Notes: generated from the sequence alone by a model not told the origin. Positions 46,417-57,825 are shown, counted from the stretch's first letter. The stretch: DNA of 64,000 bases from Saxidomus purpurata (GCA_022818135.1 JAFMSR010000007.1:24183846-24247845), one strand, 5' to 3'. A program made the numbers and translations.

Positions 46417-46826
46417 AAAAAGTGAACGTTGTGGTCCAAAGCATTTCAACTTCAAATGGAGGAGGATACAAAAAGCTGATGAAAGGAGAATGTTTAATAT
46501 GCCAGAATAACTTTTTATTGCGACAAGGCTGGAGGATTTACCTCTCTAAACTGTTCAAATATCTTAAGCTATTGATATATGGTTATTCTTAACAACTTGA
46601 AGAATATCTGAAGAAAGTTTTTCACTGCTGAGAATTTGCTTTGAGACACTTTGGCACTTTGAGAAAGATTCTACAATTAATACAATCAAACAACCCTGCA
46701 CGGCAGCTCGCCTTGAGCAATGCCAAGGTTAGCTAAAAACTGAATTTAACTTAAATTGTATACTTAATGTATACTGTTATCTTGCAAATACCTTCTTCTT
46801 TGACAGCTTTTAACACAAACAGTCCT
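46417..46826. other. METTL16 3' flank with an element 3' end
   Basis: A family-type terminus (AGCTCGCCTTGAGCAATGCC, AAGGTTAGCTA) is at about 46702-46735. On the minus strand the first AATAAA-type polyadenylation signal after the METTL16 stop that I see is at 46514-46519. Confidence 0.45.
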
Positions 46827-49800
46827 TTAAACACACAGTTTGTTTTTGAAATACTGCATAATTTGATGCATGGCCTCTCGGTTTCCTGACATGTGAGTCA
46901 GAGAAAATGAAATCACTCCTTCCTCTTTCCTCAGCACAATCTTACTTAACAACAAACAGTCTTCAGCCTCATTGAATGGCTCCAGGGTCTCGTAAAAGGA
47001 TTTCTCTTTTTTCTTTTCAGTCTCAGCTCCACTGTTAGCCATTCTTTCTTTCCAGAACTCGGCAATTACATCCTTACGTACAAGTGTATTTGGACTCTCT
47101 TTTTGACTTTCATTAGTATCACTGGTTTTGCTTTCCTTTTTACTTTTCACTGAATCACCAGCTTCACCTTCCTTAGCAACAGAGCTAACACAAGTATCTG
47201 CAGCCATATCACAAGTTTTTCCTTCATTTTCAACATTGCTACTACTTTTATTTTCTGCTGTATCAACAGTATCATGTTCTTTTTCATTTTTTCGACCATC
47301 CTTAGTAATACTCTCACGTTTTTTACCTTGACCTTTGTCTTCAACTTTTCTTTTCTTTGTGTCACATTCAATGTCCTGATCACTTGCAGTTCTTTTATTA
47401 TGTTTTGGTCCTGTTGCTTCAATGGCAGAAGTTTCCTCTTTCTGTCCTCTGCCAACCTCCTGTTCCATGTCAACACCTTTGCACTCCTGATCCGTAACCT
47501 CCGTAGTATTACCACAAGGTTCAAGCTCATCTTGTGGAAGGTCCTTCTTATCACTTTCATCTATATGTTTTTGTTCACCTACATCAGCTTCCTCCTGCTG
47601 CTTGGTTTGATGTCTGCGTTTTCTCCTCTGATGGGACCATGTGTTCTCTTTAGCTTGAATGATGAAACATGAGTAGAACTTCCCATTGTGCTTTGTGTAG
47701 AAGTGAACCTGAAGTTAAAGTGTCATACTTTGTAAAGTAAATGCAGTCTCAAAAATGCTTTCTTCAAATATGCCTATTTAGGTACTTATAATGTATTTTT
47801 TATTAAAAAATACTATATCCTTTTCTACCTTGTGTGTCTGTCTAGTTTTGTGCAATTTCAACAACCGCTTAGTTAAGCAACAGTGGACAGCTAGTGTAAA
47901 AACTTCTTGAAATTTTAAATCTGGAATTAGTAGTTCTCCAGAAGTAAATGAAACCTTGTACAATAGAAAGAGCAGCCAGCAACATGTCATCATTATGAGT
48001 AAATGCTAAACTGAGCTTGAACAGTGGCTCTACCTTTTGCTCTGATATTATCAAATAACAAAATATTTCTCAGCCTCATTAAACACCACAAACACACTAG
48101 CATTGATAAACACTTTTTCATGTTACTGTATTCTACTTGGTGCTTTTTAAAAAAGCAAGAATTTAAACTGCTACTGAAACAGTTACAACCCAAATGAAAA
48201 GAGGTTTGTTAGCAACATATTCCTATACAAGTCAAGAATAGTTCATAAAATCATTCTATTCAAGTACTGTTCAACTATGCTCCTCAAACTTATAAAATAA
48301 TTTATCCAAAATGCTTACCTTTAGTTCCTCTAGCTGTTTTATGACAAACCATGAATGTGCGTACACAGTGTAGTCTCCAACCACTTCTGCCGATGACCTT
48401 GGGACTTTAAATGTTATTGGTGGCTTCACATTCTTCTGTTCTTTAAATGAAGATTTCTGAAGGGAAAAAAACGAAGTATTTTGAAACAAATGATGGCCCT
48501 ACATCGCTCACTGACAAACTTGGCTGTAACACAAGAGATTATGATTCTGAAATAATTCATAGAGGTCTACAACACAATGCTAAGTAACATTCCAAATATC
48601 TATTCTCTGCCTGTCAGCCTTGTGGTTTCTCAAAGTTTTACCTATATAAGCCTATATGAAATCAAGCACTTTGTGCCAAGTGAGCTAAAAAGGGATACTT
48701 TTTCAATCTTAACACTGATATTTTCCAATTATCTCTAAATGGCAAACATTTATGCCAACTTATTCCCAAATCCTTTAAGAAGTTCCCAAAGATACTGAAC
48801 TGGCACGACTAAAGCCAGAATAACAACAGACAACCAGTTCAGAAATGAATGTCTTCCCTCGAGTTGATGACGATTCTGGTTCAATCATCTGAAGGCTAGC
48901 AATGATGGCAGACTCCATACAAATCATATGATTTAAAAGGTCCATCAATAGCTATTAAAACTGAAGCATTATTCCTACTTACAGGAAATTCTACTGTTTC
49001 ATCGAACGTCCATGCTATTCCCCATCGCATTGTCCTTCCCTGACAAAACTCTGTGGAAGCATATTTAGGAACCTGAAACAAAAACAATACTTTTGTAATA
49101 AAAGTAGAAAATGGCATTCACTTCATACAGGAAAAAAGATAATGGTTTCAAGCTTTATCAGTACTTGCATTTGTTCCTCACGTTTTCATTAATACAACAA
49201 TTTTTTCACATCTCAAAATGATTTTAAGCATTATACAGTCGAGACTTTTAAGCGATCTTCCTTCGGATAGTTATAGCAAAGCCAGGTGAGCTAAAAAGGC
49301 AATGCTAGGAATATTTTTGCAAAAATAACATTTAATTTTGCTGGTACAACATCTTTCTTTGTAATGTCAGTGCTATGAGCAATCATGGGCCTTCTAACTT
49401 TTCACACCCAGAGTGATTATGTGCCTTTAACATCATTTTGCCACAGCATGCGCTTTCCTGCACCAAAATTCTTCTAACAAAGCTTACCTTCTTCTGCTGT
49501 AGAATACTCTTCAGTGCAGGTAGGCTGGTCTTTTTACCCAGCAAGCTCGTGTAAACTCTGCATTAAAAAAAATCAAAGTTCTATTTAAATGACATTTTGT
49601 ACAGAGGCCCTAATTTACGCACTGTCACTTTGAACTGCCAATTTGTAACAAGGCGGAAGCCACGAGAAGACAGTCTCAGTAGCTTATATCTAAGAAGCAC
49701 TGAATATATTTAAAACAATACACATGTAATGACATTTTTAACTTCATAGTGGCTCGGGCAATGAGACAGACTGTAAGAGATATAAAGTTTACTTACATTA

Positions 49801-52493
49801 TGACAAGGTTTAATAAAGATTCCATAAAATCTTTTCTAAGACAGAAAACTGACAATGCCAGTTCAACATAGTATGTTCTGCTTTTTTTATACAAATTTAT
49901 TTATTCTTGATTGCGAAACAAGTTAGATTAATTGCTCTCCAGATGGAATCAAACTTGAAAAGAAGAAGCAACATTGAAATATTTGTGTCGTGCCTAGGGA
50001 CATTACCACCATTGCATTGGTGGGGATCCTTGGCAAGACACAATATGTAATTATATGGTTTACTCTCGACTGATGTCTGCAATGAAATTTAATATTTAAT
50101 TGCGTATGATTAAACTAAATGACACTCACCTTACTTTGTTTTTCAGTACTAGAGACTCTTCAATCATCTGCGAAACAAATCTGACCTCCCCACCCCAGGC
50201 AATGCTTTCCGCCTCGCTTGCTGTAGACACCGAGGACGACTCGGACCTATCATCAGTTCTAGACGAGGTTACACCCTGTGCCTCGAGATGATCAGTGTAG
50301 AATGGAGGATTGCACATACTGAAGTCATACGTCTCGTTATCATCAATAACACCAATTAGAAGAGTTTCCTCCGTCACCTTCTTCACTGAAATGGAGAGAT
50401 TATTTAAACTTTGTAAACATTTTACAAATGTAGTTACTGCAGAATGCCTGGGACAATTAGGCTGATTGCTAATACTTGTCCATTAACACTTCAAACATGT
50501 TTGATAGTGTTGACTAAATGAAATTTATTAATTACAGAAAGCGCTTATTTATCTAATCAAAATCTATTCAAGGGCAATAACTCTGAACTGCCTAAAGCAA
50601 TTTAGCTGTTCATTAAACTTAGATATTTTGCCTTCATACATTGTGATCGAATTCAAAGATGATCCAATATAAACCATTTGAGATAGAAAACGTACAACAC
50701 AAATGAGCCTCAACCGCCCACTTTTGTGTTTGCAAAAGAAATCTTATCTCTAGGGTTTATAGAAAAACTTACATGAAATTTTCTCCTCCATTTTGTTATT
50801 GGCAATATTCTTTGTTGCAAAGTATATATTCTGATCATCTATCTCTGAAGCAAGGAACCGCCACTGGTTTAATCTACATCCCAGTAGTGGAAAGATACAA
50901 CTAGATCCAGTACCTGAAAATATACATATATCTGAAAATACTTCAAAGCTATCAATTGTATAGTACTGGCCGCAGGTCAATCTTGGTTGCAAGTCAACAT
51001 GTCCATAACAAGTTTAAAACAAGAGGGCCATGATGGCCCTATATCGCTCACCTGACTACCATTTGCTAAATTCAAAGGTGTCATGATTCTAACATAATTC
51101 ATAGAGGTCCACTACACAATGCTAAGTAACATTTCAAATATCTATTATCTGCCTGTTGGCCTTGTGTTTTTTTTTTAAAAGTTTTCCCTATACAAGCCTT
51201 TGTGAAATCAAGTGCTTACCCCCCCACCCCCCCCCCCCCCCTCCAGGGAAGGGTTAATTTTGACCAGGGGTTCATAGAAGAAGATTTTTAAAGTTTTTCC
51301 TATATAAGCCTATGCAAAACTAAGTGACCACCTGCGTGGGGTCAATTTTGACCCGGGGGTCATAATTTGAACAATCTTGGTAGAGGTCCACTAGACAATA
51401 CTACATGCAAAATATCTAAGCTCTTGGCCTTATGGTTTCAGAGAAGAAGAATTTAAAGTTTTTCCTATTTGTTGCCATAGCAATCAGAGTTCTGCATGGA
51501 ATGGAGTTCTTTGAACAACTTTGATAGAGCTTCATGCAAGGAACATCCCTGCAAAGTTTCAGCATCTCTGGCCCAGTGGTTTCAGAGGAGATGTCGTTTG
51601 AAGGAAATGGCGGACGGACGGACGATGTATGACGGACCCCGGACGGAAAGCGATCCTAATAGCTCACTCTGGCACTTTGTGCCAGGTGAGCTAAGAAAGC
51701 CTATAATACATGCATCAGAAATAATTTCTAAACTATGTTTTCTATTTTAGGCCATTAAGTCCAATCATCCCCGGTTTATTTATATCCGGATCAATTTTGC
51801 ACAAAATTTCAAAAATAGTCTAAATGCTTTGTCATTTTTTATCAGTTTTGTTGCTAACACAGACTGTTGACACTAGCAAGTAACAGGAGCCCTGTTTGGC
51901 TTTAATTGATGTATCCAAATGCACTGTGAGTCATTCGAAGTTACAGGATGGTATCATAGCCAGACCTGATGTCACTGGAATTGCATACCATATACTAAAA
52001 GCTAAAAATAATATTTTGGTTAAAAATGGATTAGAAAAACTTTAAAGACCACACCTGATTCTGTGTAAAATCTGGTAGACAATAATCTTTTGTGGCAGAC
52101 TGTTGTGAAAAGTCTTTATACAAGGTCAGAACTAAAATCACACTTTTCATCATGTCAAAATGTTTGTACAAACAAATTACCAATGTCAATGCCTTTAGCG
52201 CCATTTTCCTTTCCAATAATATCTTCTAGCCATAGAATGTAGTTCAACCTTTGAGGCACAGTAGGAATGAGTCTATCGAGAGGTATTGTTACAACAAGCC
52301 CAAAATCGTCTTCAAGCAGAGCCCTAGTAAGGGCTCGTAGAGCTGCGGGATCCTTGAAATCAAGTATCACTTTACCGGACTCACTCACAGTAACTTTCTC
52401 TTTGAAATAGTCGTACTTCCCTGACAGTGATTTGAAATCTGGTTTTCTTGTCTTATAAATATTTCTTGGGTGCATGTACTTATTCAAAGCCAT
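46827..52493 (-). CDS. METTL16: METTL16: U6 snRNA/MAT2A-type RNA N6-adenosine methyltransferase
   Basis: Coding exons, 5' to 3': 52493-52181, 50913-50773, 50385-50130, 49557-49488, 49072-48983, 48456-48319, 47708-46827. All introns are GT..AG and phases join to one 629-codon frame. The start MALNKYMHPRNIY matches METTL16 N-termini. The Rossmann methyltransferase domain has the SAM-binding loop GIDIGTGSS (residues 101-109) and the catalytic NPPF (177-180, preceded by DFSMC). TEFCQGRTMRW (about 267-277) is a family signature. The C-terminal part has a long Lys/Glu-rich, probably disordered linker (about 390-560) and a final conserved segment near the stop, where vertebrate proteins carry the RNA-binding VCR region. 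Vertebrate proteins are about 560 residues, so the linker is longer here. Known role of the family: SAM-dependent m6A on U6 snRNA and MAT2A hairpins, linking splicing and SAM levels. Identity is by recognition, not search; exon edges are by eye. Confidence 0.93.
48490..48695 (+). mobile_element. Short family A copy in METTL16 intron 5-6
   Basis: ATGATGGCCCTACATCGCTC, one shortened unit, and CACTTTGTGCCAAGTGAGCT. This is a two-ended copy of about 200 bp with most units lost, oriented against the gene. Confidence 0.7.
49235..49297 (+). mobile_element. Element 3' end fused to a MITE end in METTL16 intron 4-5
   Basis: ACAGTCGAGACTTTTAAGCG resembles the TA-MITE end at 24663 and is followed after about 30 bases by GCCAGGTGAGCTA, the family A terminus. 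Both are fragments. Confidence 0.5.
51019..51693 (+). mobile_element. Family A element in METTL16 intron 1-2
   Basis: Complete-looking copy: head ACAAGAGGGCCATGATGGCC, two to three units, TTGCCATAGCAATCAGAGTT, GGACGGACGGACG, and terminus AGCTCACTCTGGCACTTTGT, GCCAGGTGAGCTA. It lies antisense to METTL16. Confidence 0.85.
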
Positions 52494-52510
52494 TCTTTCT
52501 TTCTAAAATC
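52494..52510 (-). other. METTL16: METTL16 5' UTR, part next to the start codon
   Basis: A good acceptor (TTGTATTTTCAG) ends just before 52510, so the first intron probably lies in the 5' UTR, with the start codon 17 bases into the exon. Confidence 0.6.
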
Positions 52511-52974
52511 CTGAAAATACAACACCAGAGAACAAGTAAATTTGGCAGTTTACGCACCAACCACAATCTGCAAAATTCAATAAAGAGCAACTTTAATACT
52601 TATGTGGAGCAATTTTTGGCTAAAATAAAAGGTAGCTTTGAATAAGAAAATTTAACTTTATTAAGTATATACAAATCAAATTGCTGCCATGGATAATAGA
52701 CAAGCTGGTACCAAACTTATTCAGGAAATCTTGTCACTGTTGTCCAGTGGCTTGCATGATCCATCACATACATTTCATTAAATCTAATGCATGTGGAACT
52801 AATTAAGAAGTGACTGTCTAGCATATGATTTAAATTGTCATGATTTAAATTGTCTTCCAACAAAAAAAGTGCAAGAACAAATGCTCAATATGAAAAAAGT
52901 CATCTAACTTGTTATTAATCAAGATTTCATTTTCCACATTCTTAAGTACCGGGGATAATATTGCCCTCTCTTTT

Positions 52975-53035
52975 TGATGGGAACGCCGAATCTAATGACT
53001 CCGCAGATTATCTAATGACTCCGCGGATTACAACA
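52975..53035. repeat. Two-copy 22-bp direct repeat
   Basis: ATCTAATGACTCCGC is followed by AGATT in the first copy and GGATT in the second, back to back, within the probable first intron of METTL16. Confidence 0.7.
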
Positions 53036-53124
53036 AAATATTAATAAATCTAATAAATTTATGTTACATAGTATCTCACCTTACTATTCCTAAACTTAAT
53101 TTGCTTTAAGAGTGTAAATTTTCT

Positions 53125-53150
53125 CGTACAGTATATATATATACTGTACG
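53125..53150. repeat. Perfect 26-bp palindrome
   Basis: CGTACAG, an alternating TA core, then CTGTACG: every base pairs with its mirror position. It lies in the likely 5' UTR intron of METTL16, about 200 bases from the predicted first exon. Confidence 0.95.
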
Positions 53151-53353
53151 TAGAACCTTACGTTTTCTGTACGTTTGTGTTTGGCATTCTATGCCATAGG
53201 ACTATGGCATTTCACCACCGTTTCATCAACTGCCAGTTCTTTATCTGGAGGATGACAATTCGCAGTTTAGCGTCAGTTTCAAAGATAGCTTCTTAACTTT
53301 AAAGTTTGATCGCCGAATTAAAGTATTCATCATGCAAAGCTTATTTAGCTTAC

Positions 53354-53430
53354 CTTTTTCACTTTTTCAGAAAACACAGCACGCTGACATCTTTGGAAAA
53401 CCTGGATAAACTCCATCTCTTTGGCGCGTT
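53354..53430 (-). other. METTL16: Probable non-coding first exon of METTL16
   Basis: A donor (GAAAAAG|GTAAGC) follows 53354 on the minus strand, and it is the best partner for the acceptor at 52511. The upstream boundary and start site cannot be set because the next bases run into a homopolymer block. Confidence 0.45.
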
Positions 53431-53706
53431 TTAAAAAAGACCCGGACCAACGTCGGCCAGTTTTCGGGCCCCCGCGGGCCGGGGGCCCCCCCAAAAAAAA
53501 ACAAAAAAAACCCCTTTTTACTTTTTTAAAAAAAAAAAAAAAACCCCCCCCCCAAAAAAAAAAAATAAAAAAAAAAATAAAATTCCCCCCTCCCCCCCCC
53601 CCCCCACCACCCCCAACCACCTTTTTTTTTTTTTTTCCTTTTTCCCCCCCCCCCGGGCCGGGGGTTCGGTCGTCCCCCCTGAGTTTTTTTTTTTTTTTTT
53701 TTTTTT
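53431..53706. repeat. Homopolymer block, probably an assembly or base-calling fault
   Basis: Runs of A, C, G and T of 5-25 bases alternate (GGGCCCCCGCGGGCCGGGGG, poly-A, poly-C, poly-T) with almost no mixed sequence. Apparent ORFs here are meaningless. It sits where the METTL16 promoter should be. Confidence 0.85.
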
Positions 53707-53719
53707 ATTCCTTCACTTT

Positions 53720-54190
53720 CCAAATAAAGTAGAGCCTCATCTCTGAGGGGTATTTCTTTTTTCTGCATCTTACAGTGATACAGAACTTAGTTGTTGTAAG
53801 TTAAAGTAATCAGTACTATTATTTTCAGAAAACAAAAAGTTCTAAGTTTCTAAATGGAATATTTAAGAAAAGCGCTACATCCCCTAAAGGGCCTCATTTC
53901 TAGAAAATCAGGAAGTGTAGAGTGAAGATATTTGAAGAGTGATCATTGAATTATTTGAGCCAATTACAATTTCATTTTGATAACCGGTTTCAGAGAAATA
54001 CAATGCTAATGTTTTTTATAATATAGAAAAAATAACAATTAAAGAGCAATAACTCTGGAAATACTAATCCAATCTTGACGATAGTTGCGTGTGCGCTGCG
54101 GCATTATGCTATTGTAAACTTATTTCAGGTTTCATGAAATTCTATTCATTGGTTCTTGAGTTATGACTCCAGACAAATGGACAGACAGCC
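53720..54190 (+). mobile_element. Family I element, uninterrupted copy
   Basis: Contains GAGCCTCATCTCTGAGGGG, AATATTTAAGAAAAGCGC, AAAGGGCCTCATTTCTA, TTTGAGCCAATTA and CAATAACTCTGGAAATAC. It ends near GACAAATGGACAGACAGCC, without a clear terminal hairpin. It serves as the empty site for the nested insertion at 17205. Confidence 0.7.
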
Positions 54191-54823
54191 AAATCAAAAG
54201 CAATATCCATCCGCCTGTTTCCTTCACAAACATCTGTGCGTCGATTAAAAATGTTTGTTGTTATTTGTATCTTAAATAAAGATTATTAACCCCTATCCAT
54301 CGGCATGGATTCCGGCATGGTTACTCCTATATCGCACAATTGCTTGAGGTTATGGAAGAATGGTGTGAGGCATTACATAAAGAACAGGACATCTAATTAT
54401 ACAGATATAGTTTATTTAAAGCTCAATCAAAGGTTAATTAATTGTTATTTGTTAGGTCGGTCAAAAACTATACATAGCTTGTGTTTATTTGTAAACTGAA
54501 AATAAACATTGTATTGGCAAACTCTTTTGGGATGACACAAAGCTATACAGCAATATTCCAGGTATACACTCAACCGGTTTAAAAACGCAAAAGTGGCAAA
54601 ATATTTATTTTAACAGTGTTATCGTGTTTCAAATTTATTCAAATTTCATACACAACAAAAACAATATAAAATTGAATTCTTGTAAAAGTTTCAATAATTC
54701 ATCGCAAAAAATGACTACAATGAAATAAAAACAATAGCGTCATTCAAATAAAAATATTCAACAGGGGAAATCTTTGCGTTTCTAAATCGGTTAAGTGTAT
54801 GTATTGATGTTTGCATGTGGGCT
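54191..54823. other. No recognised gene
   Basis: AT-rich; probably flank of the LINE remnant. Confidence 0.35.
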
Positions 54824-55190
54824 AGTAAATAGCAAAATATGCAAGCACATACACATAGCAAAAAGATGTTGATAAGTTTTATTTGAAAGATCAAAGAAAT
54901 CCAATGTCAAATCAGAAAAAGATTTATGCATGGTGTTTGATAACAAGTTGAAGTTTAGCGAAAACATTCAAGGGAAAATAAAAAAGAAATGTATGGCTCA
55001 TTTTGTAAAACATCCACTTACATCGGTAAAGAAATGTTCCTCTATATATATAAAGCTTAGTTAAGACCTCACTTAGAATATGGAACGGTGATATGGTGGC
55101 CAAACTTTAAAACAGACAAAATAGCAAAAGAAAATGGTATAAAAAAGTTTCATGCAAGCTGCTTCCAGAGAAACTGAGAACAGTGAACAG
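54824..55190 (+). pseudogene. LINE reverse-transcriptase remnant (C-terminal RT/thumb)
   Basis: Pieces in shifting frames read NSKICKHIHIAK, FYLKDQ, then SEKDLCMVFDNKLKFSENIQ followed by GKIKKK, and, after a stop, LRPHLEYGTVIWWPNFKTDK followed by IAKEN. This order (KCKVMHIG, EKDLGVxFD, KFSEHI, LVRPHLEY) is typical of the end of non-LTR reverse transcriptases of the CR1/Jockey kind. Several stops and shifts make it dead. Confidence 0.8.
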
Positions 55191-56918
55191 CGAATTAGTA
55201 GTTTGTACATAGTGAATTGTGATCAGTGTTTAAATTAAAAGTCTATATACCAAATAGTGTTTTAATAATATCGAAACGAGAACACATAAAACATACGAAA
55301 GGTACCGGAGAAACCATATGGTTTACCATAAACGGTCCCGGAACAGTGTGTAATTCATTTTATCAATGACTGGTTATTTCATATCATGCTTTTTTAAAAT
55401 TGATTACCGTGTAAACTGCAGAAAAAAACATCTTCTGATATAGGACAAATTAAACTGGACCAGCGACTGTGCTTTCGCCTTTTTCTTCAATTATACCCGA
55501 AAACACATGCTTTTCACAAAATAAGATAGAATTTGACATTATCGTATAAGCATTTATAGAGATGGGGTAATTATAATCTGTAATTTATAATCGATTGTAA
55601 CATAAATGGCTGCATTTCCTAAATAAACAAATAGAGAACAGGGTGTCATTTTAAAGATAAAATACAGTACGTTTTCCCTGGACGACGTGGGATAAATGGT
55701 GTAACGCCGTGACATATATAAACAAGCACGTCCGATCGCATTTCCTGTTTTTAAGTTACAATAACGTACTGCTACGCGTTCGCTGTAGTTTTCAAAGAAA
55801 ATGACTTGTTGGAATCGAAATAATAAATTTTTCTCTATATTTTCTCGTAAAGTCGGTCGTTCGGATGCGAAACATTATAACCACTACACACTCGAACATT
55901 CGGTGTGTTTCCAGCATTTAACTTGAACACAATGCCAGTGTAGCATGGGTGTAATAAGACAATAGTACTTCATTGTTACGACGTTGTAGATTGTCTGCTT
56001 AACGTACTGAAAGCCCAGAATTTGAATATTGGCGGGCCGGATGATCTTTAGGATTACATTTGGTGATCAGCGTAAATAACCCACGTGTTAAGAAGTGATA
56101 GCACCCTTACAAACGTCCCATAGACATTCGTACTCCAAACAGTCGCCCCGAATTCTAATAAGGGGGAATAAGGAGAGATATAATATGGCCTTACCATGGA
56201 GCTGGCTTTGTGACTAAGTGGAAGAGTGTTTTTACTGGCCGACGGTCCAGCGTTTAAGTCCTGCTAAGGGCATAGGACTTTTCACGTTTACATTATTAAC
56301 ATTTAAATGGTAATCTGCTTCTAAAAATTACTGACGCAGCACTTCGACAAAAACTTGTAAGCACCGCTTGAACCATCCTCATACATCAGTGGTTTGCCGA
56401 GCTTTCGGACATGAAATTATATAATGAATGCTCTAGTTGACGAGACTGTGCTTGAACACACAAGTGCCTTGTGCAATTGGAGGTATATATTGATTAATTG
56501 ACACGTACTTGTTGCTGTGTCGTTAGTGTAGTTCCTTGATTTTATCCATTGTTACTATTTACTGACCGGTCGGCTTCGATGCTAGAATAAGTCGTGTAGG
56601 CCACATGCATTTGGACATACAATCTAAAAGTTGCTGCAGGTATTTACAAGATAATGCATAATTATTACTTCTACAATGTACCAATTGTAAAATTCATGCA
56701 ACTTTGAACAACTATAAAGTCACCAGAAATGTGCTAGGAATCCATCTCAAATGCAAATGTTGCAGCTATATTCAAATCTGGTAGAAAAACATGTGTAGAA
56801 AATCATCGCCTAATAAGTGTGAAAGCACTATGCTGTAAAATAATGGGGAAATATAAGAAATGCAATTGTCTACTATTAAAAATACTGATATACTGTCTAC
56901 TTACCAGCATGGCTTTAG
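55191..56918. other. No recognised gene
   Basis: Unique-looking AT-rich DNA. A weak tRNA-like phrase near 56212-56270 was not accepted. Confidence 0.35.
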
Positions 56919-57000
56919 GGTGCTGTGGGGCTCGTTTTGGGGGGTGCGTTTTTTTGGGTATGGCTCCCTGTTTGATTTTTGTTTTTAGAAAAGGTAATTT
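56919..57000 (+). repeat. GGGTGCTGTGGGGCTCG module, copy 1
   Basis: GGGTGCTGTGGGGCTCGTTT, then GGTGCGTTTTTTTGGGTA and CTCCCTGTTTGATTTTTG. Two further copies are at 57912-57975 and 61795-61875, both directly after TG microsatellites. Confidence 0.8.
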
Positions 57001-57065
57001 TTACATACCAAAGCTTTGGAAAGGTATTGAATGCTGAACAAACAGCATTGGATGAAAATTAAGAT

Positions 57066-57255
57066 ATATGTATTGATATAATCTACTTTGTTTTTACAGC
57101 TGCTTTTGATAAAATTCCCCATAAACGTTTGTACTTTGTTATTTGGAAATAAAAGAGAAACTTTATAATAGGATAGAAAATTTATTACAAGAAATATTCC
57201 AACGGGCAGTCATTAGCGGAACACAGTCAACCTGGAGAGGAGTAACATTGCACTT
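57066..57255 (+). pseudogene. LINE reverse-transcriptase remnant (catalytic motif A region)
   Basis: The frame from 57066 reads ICIDIIYFVFTAAFDKIPHK followed by RL, then a stop. After a shift of frame and a loss of a dozen or so residues it reads RIENLLQEIFQRAVISGTQS followed by TWRGVT. This is the AFDKVPHKRL..W-QRV-NG-S-W--V segment of non-LTR reverse transcriptases. The first catalytic Asp (in AFD) is kept. It lies downstream of a C-terminal RT fragment, so the two are not one collinear copy. Confidence 0.85.
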
Positions 57256-57379
57256 TAGAACAAGAAAGCAGGGCAAAAGTTCATAATCAAGTTCATTCAT
57301 AGGGATTGTGGAAATTAGTTCGCAAAACTGCACAAATAGTCCAAACTTCATCTGTCTAGCCTAAAAACAAAAACAAAAA

Positions 57380-57710
57380 CTAGGTCAATGGTCAAGGTCG
57401 GTCACGGTCAAAGTTGAAATCTGCATGAAAAAACTGTACATAATTATTATGGTCCAAAAAGATTTCATTGATGAAGCTTCAAAAACAGAAAATGGGTCAG
57501 CAGGTCAAGTCAGTCAATGTCAAACTTGAATATGCAAGCAAAATTATCAATATCGATAAAATTTTATTGCTTAGCTTAAGTAGGTCATTATCAAGGTCAG
57601 TCTATATCGAAGTTGAAATCTACAAGCAAAACTGTATACAAGCCCCAAATTTCATTGTTGTAGCTTCAAAACGGAAAAAGGTCAGTTAGTCAAGGTCAGC
57701 CAAGGTAAAA
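57380..57710 (+). repeat. ~100-bp tandem units with GGTCAAGGTC phrases
   Basis: Units near 57382, 57492, 57586 and 57679 share a GGTCAAGGTCGGTCACGGTC-like opening, AAAGTTGAAATCTGCA, and a TTTCATTG..AGCTTCAAAA end. Confidence 0.7.
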
Positions 57711-57825
57711 AAATAGAACCCAAGGGTTATGATTTTAACAATACTTGGTCTTCCAACGTTGGCGTACAGGGAGACTATGGCAGTTATTCATGCTTACAAA
57801 GAGTTGTGTCTGTTTGTGTGTGTAC

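Noticed and set aside
47128..47672. Plus-strand and alternative-frame ORFs over the last METTL16 exon
   Set aside because: They are shadows of the real minus-strand exon, whose frame is fixed by splice phase and homology.
53345..53768. ORFs of poly-Gly/Phe/Lys/Pro
   Set aside because: They are products of the homopolymer block, which is probably a sequence artefact.
56200..56280. A tRNA-like head near AGTGGAAGAGTG..GTTTAAGTCCTGC
   Set aside because: The B box is too degenerate and no second copy was found in the window.
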